From: UBA7672 sp030824255
Lineage (GTDB): Bacteria; Pseudomonadota; Alphaproteobacteria; Caulobacterales; Hyphomonadaceae
Length of the DNA stretch: 64,000 nt
Reading direction: 5' to 3'
NCBI GenBank assembly: GCA_942493305.1
Contig: OW818686.1
Location: forward strand, 3,286,001-3,350,000
The notes below the pieces were generated by a model that saw nothing but the letters and a program-made list of their open reading frames with translations, was not told the origin of the DNA and made no database searches. The position numbers were made by a program, and so were the translations under genes. Shown one piece after another: positions 1 through 8,699 of the stretch. Numbering within the stretch: position 1 is the first letter of the stretch; the number at the start of each line of letters is the position of its first letter.

Positions 1-1
1 C

Positions 2-250
2 TTCCTGTTCGCCGTGCCCAATCTTGCGGAAGGACCGGGCACGAAGACAGTGATCCTGAAGACCTATGCTTCTCGCACGAAGGGTGGTGGATCCATGATG
101 GCGAATGCGTTTCACGCACGTGCCCAGGCGAAAGGGTTCAAGGACGTAATCCATGCCCTGATGCATGAGAGCAATCTTTCGACGAAGCACAGCGACAATA
201 CGGGCGGAAGGATTTTTCGGCGCTATGCGCTGTGGGGCGCGGCGCTTTGA
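2..250 (+). CDS. C-terminal part of a GNAT-like protein (5' end outside window)
   Basis: This open frame runs in from the left edge and ends at TGA 248-250. About 82 residues are visible, rich in the pattern of an N-acyltransferase C-terminus: an Ala/His helix, then an HESN segment near residue 57, and a final RRYAL motif. I read it as the tail of a GNAT-fold enzyme because such tails often end with an F/W-R-R-Y-A-L sequence, but the catalytic part is outside the window. Its stop codon overlaps the start of the next gene (TTGA at 247-250), so the two are probably translationally coupled. Function is inferred from family resemblance and context only. Confidence 0.5.
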   Translation, partial: FLFAVPNLAEGPGTKTVILKTYASRTKGGGSMMANAFHARAQAKGFKDVIHALMHESNLSTKHSDNTGGRIFRRYALWGAAL

Positions 251-1650
251 ACCTGATCGAGACATTTCTCTCACAGGCCGCAGCGCGTCCAGCGGCTCCG
301 GCGATCATCACCCCGACCGGACGGATAGTGACATATGCGCAGCTATCGCGTGCATCGGCTGTGAGAGCGACGGCATATCGTCATGCGGGCCTTGGGGCGG
401 GCGATGTTGTGCTGATCGCCCGAGGCGTATCGGTTGAGCTTTACGAGACGCTGCTGGCGATCTTCAGGCTTGGCGCTGTCGCGATGTTTCCGGAACCTGC
501 GGCGGGGCTGAAGGGACTTCGCATTTCGGTTGAAGCGGCGCAGCCGAAGGCGATTGTCACCGCTGGTATAGGGTATGTCTTGCGGCTGGCGTTTCCAGAG
601 TTGCGCAGGCTCCGGCTTCTGCAGGATTTCGATGATGACGCGGTGTACGACGAACCGCTCATGCACCTTCCCGGAGATGCGCCGGCGCTGATTACCTTCA
701 CGTCGGGTTCCACGGGGCGGCCGAAGGGGATTGTACGTTCGGCGGACTTTCTGATGTTGCAGCACACGCTGTTGGAGAACCTGCGACAGACCAAACCGGG
801 CGACATCGACCTGATTTCGCTGCCGGTGTTCATCCTGTCCAATCTGGCGGCCGGCGCCACGAGCGTCATTCCGGCGGGCAAGCTGACGCGACCGGCGCAA
901 TTGGATGGCGCGGAGCTGCGGGCGCAGATTGCGCGACACAACGTGAACCGCATTGTTGCGCCGCCTGCTGTGGTTGCGCGGATTGCCGAAGGAGCTTCGG
1001 CGATGCCGCAGATCGAGGCGGTGTTCACCGGGGGTGGTCCGGTTTTCCCAAACCTGCTGCGGGAGGTCGCGAAAGCTGCGCCGAACGCGGCTGTGCATGG
1101 GGTGTATGGATCGACCGAGGCCGAGCCGATCTCGCATCTTGAGCTACGGGATATCTCGGATGAGGATTGGCTGACGATGGCGGAGGGAGGCGGACTGCTG
1201 GCGGGGCGTCCCATTTCCGAGATCGAGGTCTGTCTTCGGGATCATGAAGTCCATGTGGCCGGACCGCACGTCAATCGCTGCTATCTGAACCCTGCGGATG
1301 ATGGCTCAACGAAGCTGATCCGCAACGGGAAGCTGTGGCATCGGACGGGCGATGCGGCGCGGATGGATGAGCAGGGTCGGCTGTGGTTGTTGGGGCGGAG
1401 CGATGCGGCGCGCGACGGCTTGTTTCCGTTTGCAGTCGAGACGGCGGCGTTGAGCTGGCCCGGGGTGAGGCAGGCGGGGTTGCTGGCAGGCCGGCTGGCG
1501 CTGGCAGGGGACAATCTGAATCTGGCAGACATGGGCGCACGCGCGAAGGCCCTGGGCGATATCGAGGTCGTGCTGCTGAAGAACGTGCCGATGGACAAGC
1601 GGCACAACTCCAAGGTCGACTATGCGCGGCTGAGGAAACTGCTCGCGTGA
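247..1650 (+). CDS. AMP-dependent acyl-CoA synthetase / acyl-AMP ligase (OleC-like)
   Basis: An ANL-superfamily adenylating enzyme that would activate a carboxylic acid, probably a fatty acid, with ATP. The P-loop-like A3 motif TSGSTGRPKG lies at about residues 152-161, a GSTEAE-type motif near 293, and the HRTGD / GRSDAARDG hinge around 370-390. At about 467 residues it is short and lacks a long C-terminal cap, as in OleC-like ligases; the LPVF segment after the P-loop also recalls OleC. A GTG at 232 would also be in frame, but TTG 247 overlaps the upstream stop exactly (TTGA), which fits the coupling seen throughout this window. Substrate unknown. The GNAT upstream and small membrane protein downstream suggest a lipid-modifying cluster extending left of the window. 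Confidence 0.75.
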   Translation: MNLIETFLSQAAARPAAPAIITPTGRIVTYAQLSRASAVRATAYRHAGLGAGDVVLIARGVSVELYETLLAIFRLGAVAMFPEPAAGLKGLRISVEAAQPKAIVTAGIGYVLRLAFPELRRLRLLQDFDDDAVYDEPLMHLPGDAPALITFTSGSTGRPKGIVRSADFLMLQHTLLENLRQTKPGDIDLISLPVFILSNLAAGATSVIPAGKLTRPAQLDGAELRAQIARHNVNRIVAPPAVVARIAEGASAMPQIEAVFTGGGPVFPNLLREVAKAAPNAAVHGVYGSTEAEPISHLELRDISDEDWLTMAEGGGLLAGRPISEIEVCLRDHEVHVAGPHVNRCYLNPADDGSTKLIRNGKLWHRTGDAARMDEQGRLWLLGRSDAARDGLFPFAVETAALSWPGVRQAGLLAGRLALAGDNLNLADMGARAKALGDIEVVLLKNVPMDKRHNSKVDYARLRKLLA

Positions 1651-2069
1651 GGTGGTTGGGCGAGATGGCGGTGGCCTGGCGCAGTGGCATGAACGCCGCT
1701 GACCGTGTTCGCGTCGTGCTTGCCTGGGGCTTCGTGTTTGGCGCTGTATCCCATTTTGCCTGGCTCTGGCTGAATGGGAGCCTTTTCTACCATGGTCCGG
1801 CGCCGGCATGGGCAGTGTGGTTCTGGTTCGGCGTTTGCGCGGTCGACTTCGTGGTGTTCTGGTTAATGCTGACGCGACCACGCGCGGGCGTCGCAATGGG
1901 CGTTGCGACGATGATCGTGACGCTGTCGGTCAACTGGACCCAGTTTCCTACCTTTGAATACACGTTCAACTGGGTGTTGATCGGGCTGACGCTGTTTGGC
2001 GTTATCGTGCTCGCGTCGGCGCCTTGGTTGTGGCGCGCGTCGCGCTGGCGCCTCAGCCGGACGTCTTGA
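1647..2069 (+). CDS. Small four-helix membrane protein of unknown function
   Basis: About 140 residues with four hydrophobic segments (roughly residues 15-35, 45-65, 72-90 and 100-122) and a basic C-terminus, so an inner-membrane protein. GTG 1647 overlaps the upstream TGA (GTGA), and ATG 1665 and ATG 1689 are alternatives in the same frame. The overlap favours 1647. It is the third gene of the coupled run GNAT-like / acyl-AMP ligase / membrane protein. Its end overlaps the convergent carbonic anhydrase gene by 17 bases. I do not recognise a family; the aromatic NWTQFP segment near residue 93 could help a profile search. Confidence 0.7.
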   Translation: MRWLGEMAVAWRSGMNAADRVRVVLAWGFVFGAVSHFAWLWLNGSLFYHGPAPAWAVWFWFGVCAVDFVVFWLMLTRPRAGVAMGVATMIVTLSVNWTQFPTFEYTFNWVLIGLTLFGVIVLASAPWLWRASRWRLSRTS

Positions 2070-2847
2070 GCACGTAGCGTCGGTTGAGCGGCTGAACCGG
2101 CCGCGCATTCCAGGGGAACAGCGAAGCAAACGCCGCCAGCTGGCTGGCCGAGGCGGTCGCGGGCGTGGCCATGACAGTCCAGTGGACAGTCTCTGAGCAC
2201 GGCGGCGTGGTGAGGGAGCCTTCATAGCGATAGACCCCAACAACCGGCGGCAGAAAGCGATAGGGGTCAATCTGCGCGTTGATTCTGGCTTCCCCTTCCT
2301 TGATTGGTGCGGTCGCCCAGATCGGGTCAAGCGCCGGATTGGCGGCGCCTTCCTCGAACAACACGCCGACCACGGCGAGATCGCCGTCGGAAGCGGCGTG
2401 AACGAGGTGGACTTCAAGCGGGAAGGCCTTGCCGTCTACCGTGTGTTCGGACGGATGGTGGAAGTGGAATTGCTTCAGAGCGTATGATTTTCCTTCAAGT
2501 GTGATGCTGCCGCCGGTCGGGATGTTGACCTGTAATGTGTGGCCGTTGTTAGCGACGGTCGTACTGTTGGCGGGTATCCAGTGCGGGACGGGCGCAGGCG
2601 CATCAGCAGACATCGCGCCAGAAAGTTCGACGGGCGATTGCTGCAGGCCGGCGGCGCAGGGGCGGTTTTCGGGGCTCAGGTCGGCCCAGTGTTCCGGGCC
2701 CTCTTCGCCGCCATATGTCCAATGGGTTGGGTGAGCCGGCTTGGCCTTGCCGTCTTCCGGCGTATCGCCAGGGGCGGCAAAGGCCGCAGTGAGTGCTGCC
2801 ATGGCAAACGCGCTGAGTAGCAGCGAGGCGCGAATAGATACGGTCAT
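2053..2847 (-). CDS. Periplasmic alpha-carbonic anhydrase
   Basis: Reversible hydration of CO2 to bicarbonate in the periplasm. The 264-residue protein starts with a Sec signal peptide (hydrophobic run at 7-24, likely cleaved after AFA). The mature part has the alpha-class hallmarks: WTYGG, the QSPV segment, FHFHHPSEH carrying two zinc-binding histidines, the EVHLVH segment with the third, and SLTTPPC near the C-terminus. Length and order match bacterial alpha-carbonic anhydrases. It is transcribed alone, divergent from the helicase gene. The tail overlaps the convergent membrane protein gene by 17 bases. Confidence 0.93.
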   Translation of the reverse strand: MTVSIRASLLLSAFAMAALTAAFAAPGDTPEDGKAKPAHPTHWTYGGEEGPEHWADLSPENRPCAAGLQQSPVELSGAMSADAPAPVPHWIPANSTTVANNGHTLQVNIPTGGSITLEGKSYALKQFHFHHPSEHTVDGKAFPLEVHLVHAASDGDLAVVGVLFEEGAANPALDPIWATAPIKEGEARINAQIDPYRFLPPVVGVYRYEGSLTTPPCSETVHWTVMATPATASASQLAAFASLFPWNARPVQPLNRRYVLKTSG

Positions 2848-2935
2848 GGAACGATACTTTGGCCGCTCATGGCCAACAAAGCGTTAACAAGCGAGCGCGG
2901 CGACTTAACCAGTCGGCGCCACGCGCCTATGTTCG

Positions 2936-5413
2936 ATGCGAATGGCCGATGATCAGAAAGCCTTGAGCCTGCTGCCGCCGCGCTTTGCGGAGTGGTTCGG
3001 CATGCGCGGTTGGGAGTTGCGGTCACATCAGGCCGGGCTGATCGAGTCAGCCCGGCGCGGCGTTGGCGGCCTTGTGATTGCGCCCACCGGGGGCGGCAAG
3101 ACACTGGCGGGGTTCCTGCCAAGCCTGATCGAGCTGGCGGGTACGCCGCCGCGTGTGCATCCAGCGCTTCATACGCTCTATGTTTCTCCGCTGAAGGCGC
3201 TGGCGACCGATGTTGCGCGCAACCTGATGCGGCCGGTGGAGGAGATGCAGCTCGACATCACGCTGGACACGCGGACGGGGGATACGCCGCAGTCGCGGCG
3301 ACAGCGGCAGCGGGCGAAGCCGCCGGATATCCTGCTGACGACCCCTGAACAGCTGGCGTTGCTGATCGCTTCCGAACATGCGGGCCGCTTTTTTGGCGAC
3401 CTGCGCGCCGTGATCGTGGACGAGGTACATGCGATCGCGCAGACAAAGCGCGGCGACCTGCTTGCACTGGCTCTTGCCGCCATCCGCCAATGGGCGCCGA
3501 CTGCGCGGCATATCGGACTGTCGGCCACCGTGCGTGATCCTGATGAACTGGCGCGATGGCTGGGCCCGGATACGCCGATCATCCGGCATCAGGGCGGCGC
3601 CCAGGCCAACATCGATGTGCTGGATTCCGAGGCGCGCATCCCGTGGTCGGGCCATTCGGGGCGTCACAACATCAAGGAGGTCTATGCCGCCATCAAGGCG
3701 GCCAGGATGTCGCTGGTGTTCGTGAACACGCGAAGCCAGGCTGAGATGACGTTTCAGGAGTTGTGGCGCGTGAATGAGGATGCGCTGCCGATAGCGCTTC
3801 ACCATGGCTCGCTTGACCTGGAGCAACGTCGGCGCGTCGAGGCGGCAATGGCTGAAGGGAAGCTGAAAGCTGTTGTCTGCACGTCGACGCTCGATCTCGG
3901 AATCGACTGGGGCGATGTCGATCTTGTCGTGCAGATGGGCGCGCCGAAAGGTTCATCGCGGCTGATCCAGCGCATTGGCCGCTCGAACCACAGGATGGAC
4001 GAGCCCAGCCGCGCCCTGCTGGCGCCGTCCAACCGTTTCGAGGTGCTGGAATGCAGGGCTGCTGTAGAAGCGGTGGCGGCGGGCGAACTTGACGGACACA
4101 CATCGCGGCGCGGCGCGCTCGACGTGCTGGCGCAGCATGTGATGGGGCGCGCATGTGGCGATGGCTTCGACGCAATGCGACTTTATGAGGAGATACGCGT
4201 CGCGGCGCCTTACAGGGATCTTGATTGGGAGACGTGGGAGCGGGTTGTCGATCTGGTCGCCACCGGCGGCTACGCGCTGAAGACCTATGATCGCTTTCGC
4301 CGCATCGTGCGCTTTCCCGACAATATCTGGCGGGCGCGGAATGACGATGTGCGGCGACAGCATCGGATGAACATCGGTGTCATCGTTGAAGACCCGATGA
4401 TTTCTGTTCGCATGGTCAGTTTCGTGAGGGGGAGCAATCCGGAGAAGCGGCTGATGCGGCCGGGTCGGAAGCTTGGAGAGATGGAAGAGTACTTCTTCGA
4501 AATGCTGACGCCCGGCGACACCTTCCTCTTCGCTGGCGAAATTCTCAGGTTTGAGGGCGTGTCAGATACGGATGCACTGGTGACGCGGACATACGATCCG
4601 GATCCTGCGATCCCAAGTTACAATGGCGGCAAGTTTCCCCTGACGACATTTCTTGCAGATCGCGTGCGCAGGATCCTTTTCGATCGCGACAACTGGAAGG
4701 CCCTGCCTGCGCAGGTTCGGGAGTGGATCGAGGTGCAGGAACGCAAATCGATAATCCCGGCGGCGGACCAGTTGCTTATCGAGACCTTCCCGCGGGGGGA
4801 TCGGTATTATCTCGTCTGCTATCCGTTCGAGGGCCGCCTCGCGCACCAGACACTCGGCATGTTGCTAACGCGCCGATTGGAGCGCGCAGGGCTGAAGCCG
4901 CACGGATTCGTGGCGTCTGAGTACGCGCTATCTGTCTGGGCTGCTGAGGACATGCGCGGAGAAGACATGGACTGGTTGTTCCATGAAGACATGCTGGGCG
5001 ATGATCTCGACGCCTGGCTGGAAGAGAGCGCGCTGATGAAGCGGACTTTCAGGACCAACGCACTGATCTCGGGGCTGATAGAGCGGCGGATGCCCAAGCA
5101 TGAGAAGACAGGTCGACAGATCACATTCTCGACCGACCTGATCTACGACGTGCTGAGATCGCATGAGCCCGACCACATCCTTCTCCAAGCTGCGCGACAG
5201 GACGCAGGCGATGGCCTGCTGGATATCCGGCGACTTGCTGATGCATTGAAGCGCATCAAGGGAAAGATCGTCCATGCCAAGCTGGAGCAGATATCTCCTT
5301 TTGCTGTTCCGGTGATGCTGGAGATAGGCAAGGAGCCGGTATTCTCTGGCGATGCAGCCGAGGCGATCCTGCGGGAAGCGGAGGATGATCTGGTTCGCGA
5401 CGCGATGAGCTAG
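2936..5413 (+). CDS. Ligase-associated DEXH-box DNA helicase (Lhr-like)
   Basis: Superfamily 2 ATP-dependent DNA helicase of the type encoded near ATP-dependent DNA ligases and the PdeM nuclease in many proteobacteria, with a presumed role in DNA damage repair. Walker A APTGGGKT is at about residues 49-56, the DEVH box near 162-165, motif III SAT near 196-198, and helicase motifs V-VI with RIGRSNHR near 345-355. The C-terminal half is the Lhr-type winged-helix and DUF4145-like region. 825 residues is normal for the family. ATG 2936 and ATG 2942 are both possible starts. Its TAG stop overlaps the convergent lipoprotein gene by four bases. No ligase gene is in the window. Confidence 0.92.
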   Translation: MRMADDQKALSLLPPRFAEWFGMRGWELRSHQAGLIESARRGVGGLVIAPTGGGKTLAGFLPSLIELAGTPPRVHPALHTLYVSPLKALATDVARNLMRPVEEMQLDITLDTRTGDTPQSRRQRQRAKPPDILLTTPEQLALLIASEHAGRFFGDLRAVIVDEVHAIAQTKRGDLLALALAAIRQWAPTARHIGLSATVRDPDELARWLGPDTPIIRHQGGAQANIDVLDSEARIPWSGHSGRHNIKEVYAAIKAARMSLVFVNTRSQAEMTFQELWRVNEDALPIALHHGSLDLEQRRRVEAAMAEGKLKAVVCTSTLDLGIDWGDVDLVVQMGAPKGSSRLIQRIGRSNHRMDEPSRALLAPSNRFEVLECRAAVEAVAAGELDGHTSRRGALDVLAQHVMGRACGDGFDAMRLYEEIRVAAPYRDLDWETWERVVDLVATGGYALKTYDRFRRIVRFPDNIWRARNDDVRRQHRMNIGVIVEDPMISVRMVSFVRGSNPEKRLMRPGRKLGEMEEYFFEMLTPGDTFLFAGEILRFEGVSDTDALVTRTYDPDPAIPSYNGGKFPLTTFLADRVRRILFDRDNWKALPAQVREWIEVQERKSIIPAADQLLIETFPRGDRYYLVCYPFEGRLAHQTLGMLLTRRLERAGLKPHGFVASEYALSVWAAEDMRGEDMDWLFHEDMLGDDLDAWLEESALMKRTFRTNALISGLIERRMPKHEKTGRQITFSTDLIYDVLRSHEPDHILLQAARQDAGDGLLDIRRLADALKRIKGKIVHAKLEQISPFAVPVMLEIGKEPVFSGDAAEAILREAEDDLVRDAMS

Positions 5414-5736
5414 CGCTGGGTTCCGTCGCGGCCCGGCTCCGCATTGCCAGAACGCATTTCCCGGTTGAGGTCTTCCGTGTCCGCACGGTTCTGGGCGTCC
5501 GTCGCGTCCCATTCAGTCTGGGTTGAGCAGACTCGCTTCGGGACGTTCGAGCCTGTGGCGTTCATGGTTCTGCATACGCGGCTCGCATCGGCGCTGGTCG
5601 TCGGATTGGCTTTTTCTGCCCGCGCCTTGTCCAGGGCTGCCCAGCGTGTTGCCGCGCTCCCGGACGCATTGAGCAGGCCGCATCCCGTCATCGAAAACAC
5701 TGCTGCCAGCATGACGGCAAGTGAAACTGCACGCAT
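5410..5736 (-). CDS. Small lipoprotein of unknown function, paralogue of 5846-6133
   Basis: A 108-residue protein with a type II signal peptide: hydrophobic run at 4-16 and lipobox MTGC, giving a lipidated Cys near residue 18. After a linker, the region with CRTMN, GSNVPKRVC and TEW recurs in the next gene, which has CKRD, GSSIARTIC and PEDW at equivalent spacing. The C-terminal third is charged and likely helical. The start chosen (ATG at 5734-5736) is the one directly followed by the signal peptide; the frame is open further upstream but without coding character. Converges on the helicase gene and shares CTAG 5410-5413 with it. Function unknown. Confidence 0.75.
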   Translation of the reverse strand: MRAVSLAVMLAAVFSMTGCGLLNASGSAATRWAALDKARAEKANPTTSADASRVCRTMNATGSNVPKRVCSTQTEWDATDAQNRADTEDLNREMRSGNAEPGRDGTQR

Positions 5737-5845
5737 CGTATTGGTCCCAACCTGATCTTTCCCAGTCTTGATCAGGCTAGGTGATGACCCTTGGGCAGGC
5801 AAATGATCGCGGTTCAAACAACCGTCAACAGCAACTTCCTGTACG

Positions 5846-6133
5846 TCAGTCTGCGCGCATGCCGCGATAGAGAACGCGGTTATCCTGCTGGCTACGATGT
5901 TGTGCGAGTTCGGCCTGTGAGCGTGCGGCCTCTTCGCTCTCCAGTTTGGCCCAGTCTTCAGGTGTGGCGCAGATCGTGCGCGCGATGCTGGAGCCGGCCG
6001 GTGTGTCGCGCTTGCATTCAAGGCCGGTCATGTCGACTTCGCCCAGCGTTGTCTTCGTGCGTGTGATGGATGGCGATGTCGAACATGATGCCAGAAGCAA
6101 CGCTACGAGAACCACGACTCCAGAACGGGTCAT
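5846..6133 (-). CDS. Small lipoprotein of unknown function, paralogue of 5410-5736
   Basis: A 95-residue protein with a short type II signal peptide (hydrophobic 5-15, lipobox LASC, Cys 17). The mature part contains two Cys spaced as in the neighbouring lipoprotein, in the contexts ECKRD and TICATPEDW, followed by a charged Gln/Glu/Arg helix. The resemblance to the neighbour (G-S, then C, then T..W/E-W, then helix) points to tandem duplication. It lies divergent from pdeM and in the same direction as the other lipoprotein with a 109-base gap. Role unknown; likely periplasm-facing inner- or outer-membrane anchored. Confidence 0.75.
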   Translation of the reverse strand: MTRSGVVVLVALLLASCSTSPSITRTKTTLGEVDMTGLECKRDTPAGSSIARTICATPEDWAKLESEEAARSQAELAQHRSQQDNRVLYRGMRAD

Positions 6134-6302
6134 TGGTGTTTCCCCTTGGTGTGCGGGGTCAAATCCACGGGCGGCGCCTGTGGCGACCTACGTTTCGGAT
6201 CATATCACAGGCGCGATGTAATTCATCTGCTTCGTTGTGCGCGACGTATCTGGCTGGCCTGATGCCGTTGACGTAAGGGACGACGCTCATCACGGTCGGA
6301 TC

Positions 6303-7025
6303 ATGGAAGCAGGTCTTTCACAGGCGGGAGTTCTAAGCGGTCTGACGCTTTCCGTTGCAGAGCAGCGGCTGGCGGCGCTTGCCTGTGGGGCTCTCTGGTG
6401 GGCAGACGCCGGCGTCATCGTCGTGTCGGACCTGCACCTCGAGAAGGCGTCCTCCTATGCGGCGCGAGGGCAGATGCTGCCGCCTTACGACACGCGGGCG
6501 ACGCTGGCGCGTGTCCAGCGGCAGATCGAGGCGCTCAATCCGCGCGTGGTGATTTCGCTGGGCGACAGCTTTCACGATCGCGGTGCGAGACCGCGAATGG
6601 CGCCGGACGATGTGATCGCGATGCGGCGGATGACTGACCGCGTCGACTGGGTGTGGATCGAGGGGAACCATGACCCGAAACCGCCGGCGGATCTGGGCGG
6701 GCGAGTGCTCCCTGAGTTGACGATCGGCGCATTGACCTTTCGCCACATCCCGACCGAAGGCGCGGCGCCGGGCGAGGTTGCGGGCCATCTGCATCCCTGC
6801 GCCCGAGTGGTCGGCCGGGGCGGCCGCGCTGTGCGGGGGCGGTGTTTCGTTACGGACGGGCAGCGGCTGGTGATGCCGGCCTACGGCGCGCTGACGGGCG
6901 GGCTGAACGTGCTGGACAAGGCGTTCGCATCGCTGTTTCCGGGGGCGATATTTGCAGGGGTGATCGGCCGCGACCGGGTCTATCTGACCGGCAAGGAGAG
7001 CCTGGCGCCGGACGGCGTCCTCTAG
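6303..7025 (+). CDS. pdeM: Ligase-associated DNA damage response endonuclease PdeM
   Basis: Calcineurin-like metallophosphoesterase of the ligase-associated set. The metal-binding motifs appear in order: SDLHLEK (D-x-H, about residues 41-47), GDSFHD near 82-87, EGNHD near 119-123 and a GHLHP segment near 160-164. The protein is about 240 residues, normal for PdeM. ATG 6303 is chosen because the family begins shortly before the first conserved strand; the frame is open back to 6237 without support. It belongs functionally with the helicase at 2936-5413, from which it is separated by two unrelated lipoprotein genes on the other strand. Confidence 0.9.
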   Translation: MEAGLSQAGVLSGLTLSVAEQRLAALACGALWWADAGVIVVSDLHLEKASSYAARGQMLPPYDTRATLARVQRQIEALNPRVVISLGDSFHDRGARPRMAPDDVIAMRRMTDRVDWVWIEGNHDPKPPADLGGRVLPELTIGALTFRHIPTEGAAPGEVAGHLHPCARVVGRGGRAVRGRCFVTDGQRLVMPAYGALTGGLNVLDKAFASLFPGAIFAGVIGRDRVYLTGKESLAPDGVL

Positions 7026-7080
7026 CCGGCGCTTGACCCTCCCGCTCACGCCGAATAGGCGGGGCGAACAGGAGTTCCCC

Positions 7081-8667
7081 ATGTCCGTCGCAGATCTGGC
7101 GCAAGCCGCTAAAGCCTGGCCCTTTGAACAGGCTCGTGAGCTGAAGGCGCGCATCGAGAAGCTGGAGAAGGCCGGTCGTTCCAAGGACGCGCCGGTGATC
7201 TTCGAGACAGGATATGGGCCGTCTGGCCTGCCGCACATCGGCACGTTCGGCGAAGTCGTCCGGACGACGATGGTGCGCCGGGCGTTCGAGGCGCTGACGG
7301 GCGGCGCCTACAAGACGCGCCTGATCTGCGTGTCCGACGACATGGACGGAATGCGCAAGGTGCCGGACACGGTGCCGAACCCCGAGCGCCTGCATGAGTA
7401 CATGCAGAAGCCGCTGACCACTGTGCCCGATCCGTTCGGCACGCACGAAAGCTATGGCGCGCACATGAATGCCCGCCTGCGCGCCTTCCTCGACAGCTTC
7501 GGCTTCCAGTACGAGTTCGCCTCGGCGACCGAGCTCTACAAGTCCGGCCGCTTCGACGCGATGCTGCTGCGCGCCGCCGAAAAGTACGACGACATCATGA
7601 AGGTGATGCTGCCGACGCTGGGCGACGAGCGCCGCGAAACCTATTCGCCTTTCCTGCCGATCTCGCCCACCACCGGCCGCGTGCTCTACGTGCCGATGAA
7701 GCAGGTCGACGCCAAGGCCGGCACCGTGACGTTCGCGGACGAGAACGGCGAGGACACCACTTTGCCGGTCACCGGCGGCCACGTAAAACTGCAATGGAAG
7801 CCCGACTTCGGCATGCGCTGGGCGGCCCTCGGCGTGGATTTCGAAATGTTCGGCAAGGATCACCAGGCCAACGCGCCGATCTATTCCAAGATCTGCAAGA
7901 TCCTCGGCGCGGAGCCGCCGCAGCAGTTCGTCTATGAGCTTTTCCTGGATGAAAAAGGCGAGAAGATTTCCAAGACGAAAGGCAATGGCATTTCGGTAGA
8001 ACAGTGGCTGGCGTATGCGCCGGCTGAATCGCTGTCGCTCTACCAGTGGCAGAAGCCGAAGACCGCGAAGAAGCTCTTCTTCGACGTGATCCCGAAGGCG
8101 GTGGATGAGTATCTCACTTTCCTCGATGCCTATGCGAAGCAGACGCCTGAACAGCAGCTTGAAAATCCCGCCTGGCATATCCATGGCGGCGCTCCGCCCG
8201 CGAAGTCTTCGCCCGTGTCCTTCGCCATGCTGCTGAATCTGGTGTCGGCCGCCAATGCGTCGAACAAGGATGTGCTGTGGGGCTTCATCCGTCGCGAAGC
8301 GCCGAATGCGTCGCCGGAGACGGACCCGCTGCTGGACCATCTCGTCGGCTATGCCCTGAAATACTACGCGGACTTCGTGAAGCCGACGAAGACCTACCGT
8401 CCGGCCGACGCCAGGGAGCGCGCCGCGCTGGAAGATCTCGCTGCGCGTCTGGAGTCGTGGGCCGGCGCGACAGATGGCGAAAGCCTGCAGACCATGGTGT
8501 TCGCCGTCGGCACGGAACACGCGTTCGAACCGCTGCGCGCCTGGTTCACGGCGATCTATGAGGTCTGCCTCGGCCAGAGCCAGGGGCCGCGCTTTGGCGG
8601 CTTCATCGCGCTGTATGGCGTGAAGGAAAGCGCGCAACTGATCCGGGATTCGCTCGCGCGCGGCTGA
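7081..8667 (+). CDS. lysS: Lysyl-tRNA synthetase, class I
   Basis: Charges tRNA-Lys with lysine. It is the class I (Rossmann-fold) form found in archaea and many alphaproteobacteria, not the usual bacterial class II enzyme. The HIGH signature appears as HIGT at about residues 52-55 and the KMSKS signature as KISKT near 295-299. 528 residues is typical. ATG 7081 is preceded by an AACAGGAGTTCCCC segment giving a good ribosome-binding site, so the upstream in-frame extension to 7033 is not used. It follows pdeM by 55 bases on the same strand. Confidence 0.95.
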   Translation: MSVADLAQAAKAWPFEQARELKARIEKLEKAGRSKDAPVIFETGYGPSGLPHIGTFGEVVRTTMVRRAFEALTGGAYKTRLICVSDDMDGMRKVPDTVPNPERLHEYMQKPLTTVPDPFGTHESYGAHMNARLRAFLDSFGFQYEFASATELYKSGRFDAMLLRAAEKYDDIMKVMLPTLGDERRETYSPFLPISPTTGRVLYVPMKQVDAKAGTVTFADENGEDTTLPVTGGHVKLQWKPDFGMRWAALGVDFEMFGKDHQANAPIYSKICKILGAEPPQQFVYELFLDEKGEKISKTKGNGISVEQWLAYAPAESLSLYQWQKPKTAKKLFFDVIPKAVDEYLTFLDAYAKQTPEQQLENPAWHIHGGAPPAKSSPVSFAMLLNLVSAANASNKDVLWGFIRREAPNASPETDPLLDHLVGYALKYYADFVKPTKTYRPADARERAALEDLAARLESWAGATDGESLQTMVFAVGTEHAFEPLRAWFTAIYEVCLGQSQGPRFGGFIALYGVKESAQLIRDSLARG

Positions 8668-8699
8668 GCCCCCGCTGATATCCCCGATCCGCCGCGCTT

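Noticed and set aside
343..1137. Long antisense open frames opposite the acyl-AMP ligase and many other genes
   Set aside because: They are typical of GC-rich DNA and have no domain signature, plausible start or conserved composition.
2848..2935. CtrA-like half-sites TTAAC and TTAACC
   Set aside because: The spacing between the halves is about 17 bases, not the seven needed for a CtrA site.
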